DNA of 64,000 nt. Origin: Tenrec ecaudatus. Its lineage: Eukaryota; Chordata; Mammalia; Afrosoricida; Tenrecidae. The position numbers and the translations under genes were made by a program. The notes below the pieces were generated by a model. That model was not told the DNA's origin and searched no databases. It saw only the letters and a list, made by a program, of their open reading frames with translations. Below are positions 1-11,623 of this stretch, in pieces (within the stretch, counting starts at the first letter, position 1; the number at the start of each line of letters is the position of its first letter). Location of the stretch: the NCBI RefSeq assembly GCF_050624435.1, contig NC_134535.1:124917731-124981730 (forward strand), written 5' to 3'.

Positions 1-1189
1 GTCAGTTTGGAAAGGCCCCTGAAAAAGGCCTTGTTATAATAGTTAATACAACCCACTATTTTTCAACACTACTGATCTCTTAGCTAACTATTGGTATCCT
101 GGATTAACCTTTGGCCCCCCGCCTCTATGTCTCAGGTTAGGACCCCAGGATCATGTGTGTCATACAAAGAATACCACAGCCCCTGGGCCCGCTAGCCAGA
201 TCCCTTGTTTTCTTCACCTAACCCAGCGTAATAGTCACCTTCTTCTACCCAAGCCACCGCCCGCAGCGGTCACTAACTCCTGGCATTCCCAGAGCCAGCC
301 CACAGGCCTTCGTAGTCCCCATCTTTCTCCCCATCCTGTTTCCACGTTAGATGCAGCACACTCCTGCCCTGCCAGTTCCCAGCCAGGACTAGCTACAGAC
401 TGCTGCGTGAGCCCACAATGCCCAGCCTCATGATGTAGCACTAGGAGTTCAACAGCCTATCCAAACAGATTCAGGCCCATGGGAAAACCCTGATGCCCCC
501 GGACTTCCATTAGGAAAGAGATTTTTGGGGAAAAAATGATATTTGGAAATGTCATATGCCTTTTAAAAGTTGAAGCAGAAAGGCCCTGGCCGGATATACC
601 ATCTGCTTGCCTTTCAAATACAGCTGTAAGTAACAATGTATTTTACACTGCCCCGCCCTAATACCTGGTCGGACTGTAATAATGATAGGCTACAGAATTG
701 AGTGCCCTGGGCTGATATACAAGGCAGCCATGCTTTAGTGCAGCGTAGGTATTGCTCCAGGTATATGTTAGAGGGTTGTCAGACCTCAATCTAGAGGGGT
801 CAACACTCCACACCCCGGGCACACTCCGCACCCCCTGCAGACGCGCAGTGCCCCTCAGGGTCCCCTTTCTCCCTGGAACTGCAGCTGGAGGAACTGCTGC
901 CATCGTTTAAAAAGTAGTACCCACAGACACCTGCTCACTCCAACAGTAAATGCAGAACAGCCTTCACCGTCCCACAGAAGTTGTGCTATCGAAGCGCCGA
1001 GGTCTAAATGTACTTTTCACGGCCCAGCGTGGCTTGTGTGCAGCCATTTGAGAAAGCTGCTGTTTCTATGCAAATAAATCTGGCATTATCAGAGATACCT
1101 TATCAGTTAAAAGAAAGCAAACCATAAAGTTAAGGCAAAAGGGAGGGCTAGAAGCTAATCAGTCACTTTTCAGCTGCAACCCTTGGCTT
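1..1189. other. Unassigned sequence, possibly 5' part of the ERV env relic
   Basis: No gene or repeat recognised with confidence. It precedes the env-like tail and could be decayed envelope sequence. Small open frames here have no protein resemblance that I can identify. Confidence 0.3.
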
Positions 1190-1345
1190 CTGTCTCTACT
1201 AACAGGAATAATTGGATCCCTTTTTAGAATGATGCTACTGCTTTTGTTTGGACCATGTGTATGTAATTACATTTTAAGTTTGTAAAATCCCAAATCAGCT
1301 CAATAAAGCGATTATTGTTAAACAGTCTAGTGAGCCAAGTAGAAA
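1190..1345 (+). pseudogene. ERV env remnant (transmembrane-subunit C-terminus), broken
   Basis: Around 1201-1290 the plus strand encodes a short hydrophobic stretch followed by a FGPC-type segment, in the manner of a gammaretrovirus-like envelope membrane anchor. A likely continuation of the cytoplasmic tail lies in a neighbouring frame, so at least one frameshift is present, plus stops. It lies about 120 bp before an LTR-like segment, as env does before a 3' LTR. Relic, not functional; assignment rests on pattern only. Confidence 0.5.
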
Positions 1346-1408
1346 TCGTTTTCTGTTTTTTTTCAACGATTTACTGAAAGATTTTAGAAGCAACAAACAG
1401 GAGTGGGA

Positions 1409-1809
1409 ATGTAGTAACCCACTACAATTAACCCAATGTAACCATAATGTAGACAGAGCCCTTTGAACAATGTAACCAGACTGTGTTCATTTGCCCGCGT
1501 GTAGCCATTTTGTATTGTAACTACTGTAATTCCTTTTGTAACTGCTGTTTTCTGTAATTGCTGACCTGTTGCCATTTATTATTGAAATTGCTGATGTTTG
1601 TAACCCTCATTTTATTTTTTATAGTCTCATTTTCCCATATATCATGATCCCACCTGCCCTTGTGCCTTGATTATTTCACAGTATAAAAACTCCCCTCTTT
1701 AAGCATTCGGGGTCAAGGGTGAATTAGGCTCTAGCCACCCCTTGACCTCTGGTCAATAATGGCTTATTAACTTTAATTAAAGTTACATGTGGGTTAATTG
1801 ATCTCATCA
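1409..1809 (+). repeat. ERV1-type long terminal repeat (LTR)
   Basis: Starts TGTAGTAACCCAC and can be closed at ...gatctcatca (TG...CA). It includes a TATAAAAACTCCCC promoter-like element near 1682 and a polypyrimidine-rich U3. It lies between an env-like relic and a segment leading to an integrase-like relic. I could not identify a clear primer binding site immediately downstream, so the right end is approximate. Confidence 0.6.
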
Positions 1810-2064
1810 GGGCACAACACAAGCTAGCGAGAAACCTAAGGGAGGGAGAAAAACCTACTAAAGACCTGAAGGCACGTAAGAGAATTTTTAAGAGCTGTGG
1901 GCGTCTGCAGGCTGTGACTCCGCAACTTTGCAAGCACTGCCTGACTCCTATAAGACGCTACAAAGAGGGAGGAACAGGAAGCACTGCCCTGGGAAGGAAG
2001 GCAACCAAACGCCACGCAAAAGGCCGAAGCCACACGGGGTTACTCCGCCAGAGAACTGCGCTGC

Positions 2065-2667
2065 ATGCAGCTGTATGGGCAGCAGAGCTCGGGCAAAGCT
2101 GACTGCATGAACTGCACTATAAAAACGGACTTAGTAAATATGCCAAGAGGCCCCCCAGCACGCCTCTTGGTTTTGCTGGAGAAAAAAAAAAAGTGTACTC
2201 TTCAGGAAAACCCTGGGTATTCACTTTTTGAGATTGTGTTTTCCAGACTGTTCCCTGCTCCCTCGCTTCCTCCTGGGAAACCCAAGAGAGAGCGAGTGGA
2301 AGTGGAGGTTACTTCACAACTCCAAGCATCAGGGGAAGTAGCAAACCAGGTGTTCAAGTGGATGACTGAGCGAGGCTGTCAGCCGATTCTATCTGGTACA
2401 TTCCTTCAGTCTGGGAGAGCAAGTGTGGGTAAAAGATTGGAACTTAACCCCTTCCTAAAACCCAGATGGCAGGGACCACTCACTGTTATTTTAGCTGCTC
2501 CCACTGCGGTACGTGTAGCAGGAATCCCTGCCTGGATCCATCACAGCCGGCTCAAAAAGTCACTCCATCTCCTGACCGGGCTGGCTCACCCTTCAGAAAT
2601 GCTCTGGTCAGCTAACCACTACAATGGCACGCTGGCTCTGGCCACACCCTGGAAGCGGGCTAGTTAG
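2065..2667 (+). pseudogene. ERV pol remnant: C-terminal part of a gammaretrovirus-type integrase
   Basis: An open frame of about 200 codons. Its first part is unrelated or leader-like. From about 2130 it resembles the end of the integrase core, and around 2449-2560 it carries the KPRWQGP segment and a WIHHSRLK-like ending typical of the integrase C-terminal domain. Reverse transcriptase, protease and the catalytic core are absent, so this is a deleted relic. It follows an LTR directly, meaning gag and most of pol were lost. The open frame is likely survival by chance rather than selection. Confidence 0.65.
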
Positions 2668-3284
2668 TGAAGGGCCGAAGCCTGAGACTCCTCCTTCTAG
2701 CAAGGCCAAGGGCCCATCTGGTGGCAGCAGAAAGAGGAGGTGGTGAGTGTGACATGTGCATGCAGGTTGTTCAACAGCTATGAGTCCTGTGAAGACACTC
2801 ATGTGGGAAAATGTATCTAGGACTCCACTCAGCTTTCCATAGGCACCACCTTGAAAGGAATTTAAAATGCTTGTTATGTCCCAACTGAACCCCCTACTCT
2901 CATTTCTTTTGGAGTTAGCATTGGGGAAGTCACTTTATTTTCTAACACACCTGGTCCCATGGTAGCTCAAACTAAGGTTAAAGACAGTATGAATGTACCT
3001 AGCAATCGACAGCAGTGAATAAACCCAGGAATTATCATATCCATCCAAGGACAAGTCCAAAATCATTGCCAAAGAGGCACTCAAGGTGTTCCATTCATCT
3101 TATGAAGAAATCACCTCTCCCCTTCCTGATATGCTATAGCCTGTTGAAAACCTTTCTCTCGGGTTCTTCACCAGGACCCTAAATGTTACATCATGCTTTG
3201 TCTGGCGGGGGCGGTAACAGGAGACCGGCAGCCTTGGGCAGCGCAGAAAATGAAGCCAGATGGTTGGGAGAAAGAAGTGAAAGT
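2668..3284. other. Region between ERV relic and L1 3' end, unassigned
   Basis: Begins with sequence that could be the pol/env junction of the same ERV (gaagcctgagactcctcc). The remainder, including a GC-richer patch near 3200-3250, is not recognised. No gene is supported. Confidence 0.4.
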
Positions 3285-4306
3285 TCCTGAAGGTGAACAA
3301 GCGGCCATCTAGCTCGGAAGCAACAAAGCCCACATGGAGGAGCACACCAGTCTGTGCGATCATGAGGTGCTGAAGGGATCAGTTATCAGACATCAAAGAA
3401 CAAAAAATCATATCATTTTGTGCTCACCTCACTGATACGACCACTGAAGACAAATGGGTGCATAAGCAAATGTGGCGAAGAAAGCTGATGGTGTTCAGCT
3501 ATCGAAAGATATAGCGTCTGGAGTATTAAAGGCTTGAAGGTAAACACGCAGCCATCTAGCTCAGAAGCAACAAAGCCCACATGGAGAAGCACACCAGCCT
3601 GTGTGACCACGAGGTGTCCAAGGGATCAGATATCAGGCATCATCAGAACAAAAAGATCATATGATTGTGAATGAGGGGGAGTGTGGAGTGGAGACCCAAA
3701 GCCCATCTGTAGGCAATTGGGCATCCCCTTATGGTAGGGTCGGGAGGAGGAGACGAGCCAGTCAGGATGAAGTGTAGCAACGATGAAACATACAACTTTC
3801 CTCTAGTTCCTAAATGCTATCTCCTCACCCACTATCATGATCCCAATTCTACCTTACAAATCTGGCTAGGCCAGAGGATGTACACTGGTTCAGATAGGAA
3901 GTAGAAACACAGGGAATCCAGGACGGATGATCCCTTCAGGACCAGTGGTGTGAGTGGTGATACCGGGAGGATGGAGGGAGGTTGGGGTGGAAAGGGGGAA
4001 CCAATTACAGCGATCTACATATAACCTCCTCCCTGGGGGACGGACAACAGAATAGTGGGTGAAGGGAGACGTTGGACTGTGCAAGATATGACAAAATAAT
4101 TTAGAAATTATCAAGGATTCATGAGGGATGGGGGAGCATGGAGAGAAGGGGGGAAATGAGAAGCTGATACCAAGGGCTCAAGTAAAAAGTCTGATGAATG
4201 ATGAGGACAACAAATGTACAAATGTGTTTGGCACAATATATGTATGTATGGATTGTGATAAGAGTTGTACAAGTCCCCAATAAAATGATTTAAAAACAAA
4301 AAAGCA
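3285..4306 (+). mobile_element. L1 3' end (3'UTR) with internal 125-bp duplication
   Basis: Matches the L1 3' family repeated in this window: agcaacaaagcccacatgg, gaccagtggtgtgagtgg, gatgtacactggt, and ends ccccaataaaatgatttaaaaa. The segments 3290-3417 and 3538-3664 are two copies of the same piece of the element. No ORF2 coding sequence is included. Confidence 0.85.
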
Positions 4307-4627
4307 ATGAAAGTCCCAACCCCCGAGACTCCTCCTGTACAAATATGCACTGAATCAGTCCCTTGGCTATGGCGAACCTGTATCATTAGCCACCGCTGCA
4401 TGGAATGGTGGAGAGCCAACATTCCCATCTCAGTGGGTCAGTCCAACTGTTTAAGGCAAAAGGTATATAATGAGACCTTAAGGACCAGTAAATGGTGGGG
4501 AGATGCCTTATCTGGAAAGAAAAAAAAAGAGCCTTTCAGCCCTTCCCTGACTTAAATAGTAGTTGGAATAAAATAGGAAAAATAGGAGACTGCCTTGCCC
4601 CTGCAGGTTTGTTTGTTCTGGATATGT
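4307..4627. other. Unassigned segment interrupted by an L1, possibly ERV
   Basis: Continues on the other side of the L1 at 5021-5640. Shares gagactcctcct with the end of the integrase relic near 2685, which hints at the same ERV. No readable protein. Confidence 0.3.
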
Positions 4628-4646
4628 AGAAATAGAGCCTATTCCC

Positions 4647-5001
4647 CTGGGAGGGTGGAGGGTGGGTGGGGTGGAAAGGGGGACCGATTACCCAGATCTA
4701 CATATGGCCTCCTCCCTGGGGGACGGACAACAGGAAAGTGGGTGAAGGGAGGCATCGGACAATGTAAGATACAACAAAATAATAATTTATAAAGTATCAA
4801 GGTTTCATGAGGGAGGGGGAGTGGGGGGAGGGAGGGGATAAAAATGAGGAGCTGATGCCAGGGGCTTAAGTGGAGGGCAAATGTTTTGAGAATGATGAGG
4901 GCAATGCATGTACAAATATGCTTTACACAACTGGTATACATATGGATTGTGATAAGAGTTTTATGAGCCCCTAATAAAATGATTAAAAAACAAAACAAAA
5001 A
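4647..5001 (+). mobile_element. L1 3' end, 5'-truncated, with 19-bp target duplication
   Basis: Begins in the L1 3'UTR (gggtggggtggaaaggggga) and ends cctaataaaatgattaaaaaac plus A-rich tail. It is flanked by agaaatagagcct(a/g)ttccc at 4628-4646 and 5002-5020 (18 of 19 identical), so the insertion boundaries are exact. Confidence 0.92.
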
Positions 5002-5020
5002 AGAAATAGAGCCTGTTCCC

Positions 5021-5640
5021 GACTACCTGACTGGTGGGCCGGGAGTTACCTCTTGGGACCCATCTGGTCCTCTTTCTTCTGGTTGTCTCTCAAGCAGAGT
5101 GAAGCCGGGAGGTATCCAGTGTCTCCCAGCAATCCTCGCAGTCAATGAACTGTGCAGACTGGGGAGTGGAAAGATCATGAATAGCCTCCTGAAAGAACTG
5201 CACAATGATAATGGCAAGCCACCTGGGCTGAGGATGGGTTGTAGGGATACCGAACTCCCATCTATGGGCTGCCAAACCACATACTTTGGCTCCAAGCAGT
5301 AGTTGAAATCATCACAAATGAGAGACATCCAGAGCCCTAATAATACTAGCCCAGCAGACCAAAACTAGAAAAGCAATTTGTCAGAACAGGCTGGCCTGAG
5401 ATTACATACTGGTGCAAGAAGGTGGAGCATCTGGAAAGTTTAACCTGGCTAATGACGGCCTCTAATTGATGCCAGTGGGCAAGTACTAAAGCAGATGACT
5501 GATGAGATGCAGAAATTAGCTCCTGGAACAGGTGGAATTCTGACTCCCTGGGGGTGGTTCTCAGCATTTGGAGGATTCAAAATTCTCACAGGAGGACCCT
5601 TGGTAATTTCGGGGGATGTTTATAATCATCCGCCTATCTC
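5021..5640. other. Unassigned segment, possible ERV continuation
   Basis: The right half of the sequence split by the L1 at 4647-5001. Short translated stretches near 5520-5580 (W- and G-rich) faintly resemble retroviral envelope, but frames are broken. Not assignable from sequence alone. Confidence 0.3.
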
Positions 5641-5867
5641 CTCCCAGTTGTAATCAGGGCCCTCACCACTGTCGTTGAAACAGGGTGGTGCAACAGACAA
5701 CAGCACTTCATGACCTGTGCCTACACCAGTACAAGTCCCCGAGTGAGAGCCTGGAGCACATGGACAAGGAAGAAGGTGAGGCGGAAGAGCCCTAAAAAGA
5801 GCCTCAAAATGGGGGGAATGAGGCAGAGACAAAGTACTGCTCCTCTGGAGAGAAAGTCTCACCATCC

Positions 5868-6280
5868 TTGCCTCTATGGAACATTCTGGCTGTATTTCTC
5901 CCAATAGGTGTTTGTGCTTTGGGCAGTCCATGGTGCTCTCCATATCCTTCGCCAACATCATAGTTCAAGGACACAGGTTTCTCTTTGGTCTTCCTTATTC
6001 AATGTCCAAGTTTCACATGCATATGAAGCAACTGGAAAGACTGTGACTTGGGGCAGGGGCATCTTAGTCCTCAAAGTGACACCCTTGCTTGCTTCCTAAC
6101 ACTCTCAAGAGGGCTTGTGCGGCAGATGTACCCATTGCCAATGCGTCCTTTGATTTTGACTGCTGCTTCCAGCATCATTGATTGTGGATCCAAGCCAGAC
6201 GGATTACTTCAATCTTTTCTCCATTTATGATGATGCTATCTATTGGCCCAGTTGTGAGGATTTTTTTAATGACTTTATTA
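5868..6280 (-). mobile_element. RTE-clade LINE 3' part, minus strand
   Basis: The reverse complement encodes decayed pieces of the end of an RTE/BovB-type ORF: the segment after the reverse transcriptase with a W-rich 'CWRR...VPW' region and an ILEEI/ECSLEA-like stretch near 5870-5960. Words such as gattgtggatccaagccag recur in the other RTE copies here. Frames are broken. Confidence 0.8.
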
Positions 6281-6879
6281 TATACCATAGTAGTGACTAT
6301 AACAGATTCCCCCCCCCCACTTGAGTGGCAAAGAGGCAAAGGATAACATTTCTCTCTGATTCCTAATGAGAACCTCAACATCACCTGTCTCTTGGAGTAT
6401 TTAGTGTCTCACGTCTGTGGGACGACTGTGGTTCATAAGAAAGAACATTTTGCTAAGTTCTTCTGTCACAGCTCCTTGCTCAAGGGGCTCATCTTTCACT
6501 TCTAATTCTGTTTTCAGCACATGATCATGTGTTTCTTCACTATGAGGTAGAGGATCTGACCAAGGGATAGGTTTGGTATTCATTTGGAATGTACACAGAA
6601 GGGTGGTAGCACACTATTATCCTGCCATCTGATGTCAGAGCGTTACCTTGCGATTACAGTCATTTGGGGGAGAGTGTGTGGACTGATGACAAACACTGTA
6701 TGAAACTCCATTTGGAATGGGAAATAAATGTTTCAGGACAGTTCTGCTTGACAGTGTCCATTTTCCTGCTGCTGCTGCTGCTGCCATGGTGGGTCAAGCC
6801 CCACGTATCAGATGGTCTGGGCAAAAGACACTTTTACAAATCTGCTTCTGGGCACATATATTTTCATTCTTGACAGAGC

Positions 6880-7310
6880 CTCATGGCGAAACCCCCACCA
6901 TCCTGTCTCATCCCACGTCTCAGAGATGCCAGCTGCCAATGTGTTTTCTTTAGATTGAATTATAATCCATACTGAAGGCTGCAATCTTTGATCTTTATCA
7001 ACAAATGCTTCTAGGCTTCCTTACTGTCAGCAAGCAAGGTTATATCAGCGACATATGGCAGGTTGCTAATAAGCCTTCTTTCAATCCTGGCACCTCATTC
7101 TTCCTCATATAATCCAGCTTCTCTGCTGAGTTTCTCAGTATACAGATTGAGTAAGTATGGTGAGAGGATACGACCCTGAAGCACACCCTTCCTGATTTTA
7201 AACCATACAGCATGCCCTTGTTCTGTTTGCACAGCTGCCTCTTGATCCATATACTAGTTCTTCATGAGCACCAGTGTGCATTCTGGAAGGGTTAGGAAGA
7301 CAGTGGAACA
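6880..7310 (-). mobile_element. RTE-clade LINE, reverse transcriptase region remnant
   Basis: The reverse complement carries a decayed RT palm region (pieces equivalent to '...GCVLSP.LFNLYTE...' and '...DDL..L...') of an RTE-type element. It is probably the 5' continuation of the copy at 5868-6280. Multiple stops. Confidence 0.7.
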
Positions 7311-7649
7311 AGTGATATTACACAGTAGGGATTGCAATCAATGACTTAAAACAAAATGTGGATGAGTCGGGTTTGTGTGTATGTATGTGTGTGTATGTGA
7401 GTTGTTGGATGGAAAACTTATTCATCCTATAAACCTTCAGTTAACAATTTTTTAAAAGTCACTATGTGGAAAATGAATTTTAATTTGAAGGGAGCAAAAG
7501 TAGAACAACTGAGAGGATAGCCATAATTGTGGATAAGATGATGTACTTACTGAAGCTCTTTCAGAATAACGGTTTTACACTTTAATCTCCCTGATACCTA
7601 CTGAGGTTTGAAAGTAGAAGGGATATGTTGAGAATAAGGCAGGCATTAT

Positions 7650-8035
7650 GGAGCCCCGGTGACACAGTGAGTTAAGCACTGGGCTGCTATCCACTTGCTC
7701 CATGGAAGATGAGACTGTCTGCTCCCACAGTGATTTGACCTAAGAAACACATCTACTCTATACTATAGGGTGACAAATTTGGAATCGATTCCACAGGTTT
7801 TTTTCTGGTATTTTTTGGTTTGTTTTTAATTGAAATAATGCCTGGGCCTCAGAAAAGCTCAAAAAACTCATTGCCATTGAAGTGACAGCAACTCAGTGAC
7901 CCGATAGATAGGACAGCGTTTCTGGGACATAGGAAGTCCCATCATTCTCCTGCAGAGTAGCTAGTGATTTCAAACTGCTAACCTTGCACTTAGAATTCTG
8001 CCCAACACTTAAACATTATGCCAATAGGTTCCAGA
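7650..8035. mobile_element. Two abutting AfroSINEs, head-to-head orientation
   Basis: 7651-7770 reads in plus orientation from the head gagccccggtgacacagtgag. 7860-8035 reads in minus orientation from its tail (aaaactcattgccattgaag) to near its head. The middle (7770-7860) is T-rich spacer. Confidence 0.75.
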
Positions 8036-8294
8036 TAGAAAAAAAGGTAAGCAAGTCTTTTCAAGTGAAAAATGAAAAAGCGAGTGTCAGAGAACTACAT
8101 AATAAAGAACAGATGAAACACTGGCAGGGGATTTGAGGTTATTTGTTTACTTGTGTATAAATGGGAGTTAAGATATCAACTGGAACAAGTAGTAGGGTCC
8201 TAGCCTTCCAGGAGTTGTGTGCTACATTTGTGTGGGCTTGAATTTTGCATCTGACTGGAAGCTATTGAAGGATTTAAAATAGGATCCTGACATA

Positions 8295-9151
8295 CAAGAG
8301 GGTACCAAAAATGATTTTTTTTTCAAATCTACATATTTAAATTTTCCTTTTACAAAACAACCTTATCACCTTCAAAGTACTCTCCATTACACTTCATATA
8401 TTTGTCAAATCTGTTGATTCCATTCTTGGAAACAGTTTTCAAACATATTTGGATAGCTGACAGCACCTCCCTCATTTTTTCTTCACCTTTTCTATGTCTT
8501 CAAATCTCTGTCCTTTCATGTCCTTCTGCATTCACAGAAACAAAAAGAAGTTGCATGGAGCAAGGTCAGGTGAATAAGGGAGGCATGCTTTTTTTTGGGG
8601 GGGGGGAGAAACTGGCACACTGAGATGGCTGTATGAGCAGGTATTGTCGTGATGGCAAAACCAGTCCCCCAGTCTTTCACAAATGAGACCTTTTTTGTAA
8701 CAGGCTGTTACACTATCTTTTCAGAACCTCTAAATAGAAAGCCTGATTAAGTCTGACATGGAGAACAAACTCCAAATGCATTCATTACAAGTCACCATTT
8801 CCATCCGTTCGGGATGTCCAGAACAAGGTTTGTCATTAATTGACATTGCACCTTTTTTGAAAACAACTCATACACTCGGGTTTTTCCCAAAGTACTGTCC
8901 AACATCGCAACAGTTTTGCAATTTTTCCCAAGCAGGGAACAAAATTTCACAGCCACATGCTGTTCTCATAAATCAGCCACCACAGAAAAATGAGGTTCGG
9001 ATGAAATGGCTTTTATGAAAAAATTCGCTGTGACTGAGAGGGCCTTCCCAGGTGATGCCACTGTGTGCACTAACTCACAGGGAGATGTGTACTATGTACA
9101 AAAGCTCCCCTCCTCTGCCCAGCATAATTCCCATTAATTTTGGGTACCTCC
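8295..9151 (-). mobile_element. Mariner-type DNA transposon remnant, about 860 bp, TA target
   Basis: Terminal repeats aagagggtaccaaaaa (left) and the complement of ttttgggtacctcc (right) are flanked by TA on both sides (8293-8294 and 9152-9153). The minus strand encodes a decayed mariner transposase N-terminus (KFCSLLGKNCKT-like near 8900-8950) followed by broken frames. Full mariners are about 1.3 kb, so about a third is deleted. Inactive. Confidence 0.8.
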
Positions 9152-9419
9152 TATGTCACAGGATCACCCTGACGTATAGATGAATTCAGGGAAGACTGTA
9201 GGAGAAAGAGGAAAACTTCAGAGAAAAGCAGAATTGCTAATTCTTACCTGAGCTGTAGAAAGTATGTGGGCAGAAAGCACTGTAATTTATTAAATAGGAA
9301 AGCAATGAGCTTAGCTTTCCATTTAATCCATGTAATAAAATGGGTATTTTTATTTTAGTAAGCAATGAGATGAGACTATGAAATGCGTTTGTTGATGTAA
9401 AATAAAAATAGAGAGTCTG

Positions 9420-11623
9420 GATGTCATATCTATTTTCAGAATTTTTATTCAAAACAAAAAACCACAGTAACAGTAATTGAAAATCATTTAGAAATATTCA
9501 CAACCTGTTCACCAAGAAAACTTCCATGCTGGATTAATGCCAACCCACTGTTTTTGAGGGGCCAGAAGTAGACGTGCAGTTAGTGAGAAGTCACCTCTTT
9601 AAACAGAGCCCCACTCCAATGATGTGGGTTTTAATCCAAACAAATGCTCAATGACCAGAGGGAATGATGAGAACTCAAAACCATGACAGGCAGGAGAAGT
9701 TTGGCTAATGGGTTTACAATGTGTAAACATGCAGGAGGAGAAAGATCAAGAAACATATAAAAATGGGAAGAACGTGTCATCAGAGTCTAGGCCCCTCATT
9801 AGAAAAATACTGGGGAATTAGATGACTGTGGAGGCATTGATGACCTCACGTCAAGGTCTCCATCACATCCTATCTGAAATGCTCCAGGGCTAGAAACAAG
9901 TCTACCATTGGTCTCTTTATCCCCACTGCTTCTTCCCAGGGCTCTCAAGAGGCATTGGTTCCTGATGCCACACTCTCTTTGGCATACTTTCTCCAGAGTG
10001 AGGATGGACTCAAAGTTTAGCAAGTTCTCTTCCAACTCTTTAAGCAAAGGATACCAGATGAGATGGAATTCTAAGATCTAGAAAAGGCAAATTCCACCCA
10101 GCAGAGGCAGTATGAGCTATATACACAGAGATGTGTTTATTACATTCTACCCAAAAGAAAGTGGTAGGAACATAGAGGAAACCAGATACCAATAAATTAC
10201 TTCCACCCAGAGCAAAGTGACAGTGCACATACATTCATACTCTCAAGTGTGGGCTATACTGCACATATATTCAGACTCTCTCAAGTGTGGGCTATTAGGC
10301 GGAAGTTCCAAGTGATAACACGGACACAGACAGCATGCAATGACGACCCTAAATCAACAACACATTTAAAACTAGATTCATAATCATACAAGAAAAATCC
10401 CCTACCAGCGCTGTTACAAATTCAAGTTAGGTTACAAATTCTCCTGCAATTTTTTTTAAAGGTATAGATTAGAGGGAAGAAAAAAAATCAATCCTTAAAA
10501 TCTTAAAAAAAAAAACAACAACAAAATGTAGGAATATACTATTAAGAATCAACATTTTAAGTTTTCTTACTTGGAGTACTCTACCAGATGGGTGGTAGCA
10601 GTATTTGAAAATGAGTCCAGTACAAGGGGTAGGAATAGTTTGGTTGTGAAGGGAGAGAGGACTTCTAGAAATAATCTACCTGTTCCTAGAATCCACATGA
10701 AAGAACTTATCAACTGCCATCAAGTACAATGCCCATCTCATAACAATGTTAGATTTAATACACATAAACAAAGTATAATCTTAAAACAAAAAATAAAGTT
10801 CTAAAGGATACCACTAGTTTTCCCTACAGGCATATGTATTTTCTGAGAAATGAAGCTTAAGCTTAAGAATTTCCATCTGAGTGACAGAAACTATTAAAGG
10901 AAACATGCAAAACTTTAGGCAACACATCATATCTCCTTCACCTGTGTGTTCCTGCTTCTACCCTAAATTCAAACCTTCTTCCCTATAACCTCTTTAAACT
11001 CCTCCCTCTTCCTCAATTTTCTTGTTTTCCATTATTTTGGTAAAATTACTTTACATTAAAAAAAATAAATATCTGCTATGCAATAGAACCAGAAGATAAA
11101 AATAAATAAAACTCAAGTTAATTTGATCTGCACAGTTGTATCTAAGTGAGGAAGGCTATTATTTCATTCCCCTCTGCCGTCCACACTTGAAATATATCTG
11201 CTCCCTGCTACGTCTGAGGATGACGGACGGCCCCTTTGCTCTTCCCCTACTTGCCCTCAAGTGAGGCAGTATTAGAACCTAAGAAGAGAAGAGTTGGCAA
11301 GGTTGTCCTATGCCAAGTGGCCAGTTCCTCCCGAAATGAAGGTAGGTTCACTTGTTCTCTCCTAAGCAGAAGAGCATGTCCACGAAATGAAATGTTTACA
11401 AAGCCACTGAAGTTACGACTAATCTCAATATTGGCTTTTCTCTGAGTGCTCATGAAGTGTATGGATGAGAATGGAGTAGAGTAGCAACATTCAGAAACAG
11501 TCCTGAGAAACATCCTGATGAAGTCTCTCCCTCGTTCCGGGAGAGGTGGGTTTTTTATTCCATGTTGGGAGGGAGGTGAGGAGGAGGCATGACGTATGCA
11601 TTGACGGTGGTCTCCTTCATAGG
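9420..11623 (-). other. SLC2A3: SLC2A3 predicted 3' untranslated region
   Basis: About 2.2 kb after the stop codon with no recognisable transposon, in contrast to the repeat-packed surroundings. This size suits the long 3'UTR known for SLC2A3. The first 150 bases resemble the human 3'UTR as I recall it. A minus-strand AATAAA at 9444-9449 is the best poly(A) signal at the expected distance. Other minus-strand AATAAA candidates lie near 9351 and 10133. The exact cleavage site is a guess. Confidence 0.6.
9444..9449 (-). terminator. SLC2A3: Candidate SLC2A3 poly(A) signal AATAAA
   Basis: The plus strand reads tttatt, so the minus strand carries AATAAA, followed by AT-rich sequence. The distance from the stop codon (about 2.2 kb) fits the known SLC2A3 transcript size. 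Alternatives exist nearby, so the choice is tentative. Confidence 0.45.

Noticed and set aside
2065-2667. 200-codon open frame as a functional gene
   Set aside because: Only the C-terminal part of an integrase is recognisable, all other retroviral coding domains are missing, and the first part is not protein-like. Treated as an ERV relic.
4270-4306. AATAAA motifs as gene terminators
   Set aside because: The many ccccaataaaatgatt sites are the poly(A) ends of L1 copies, shown by flanking target duplications.
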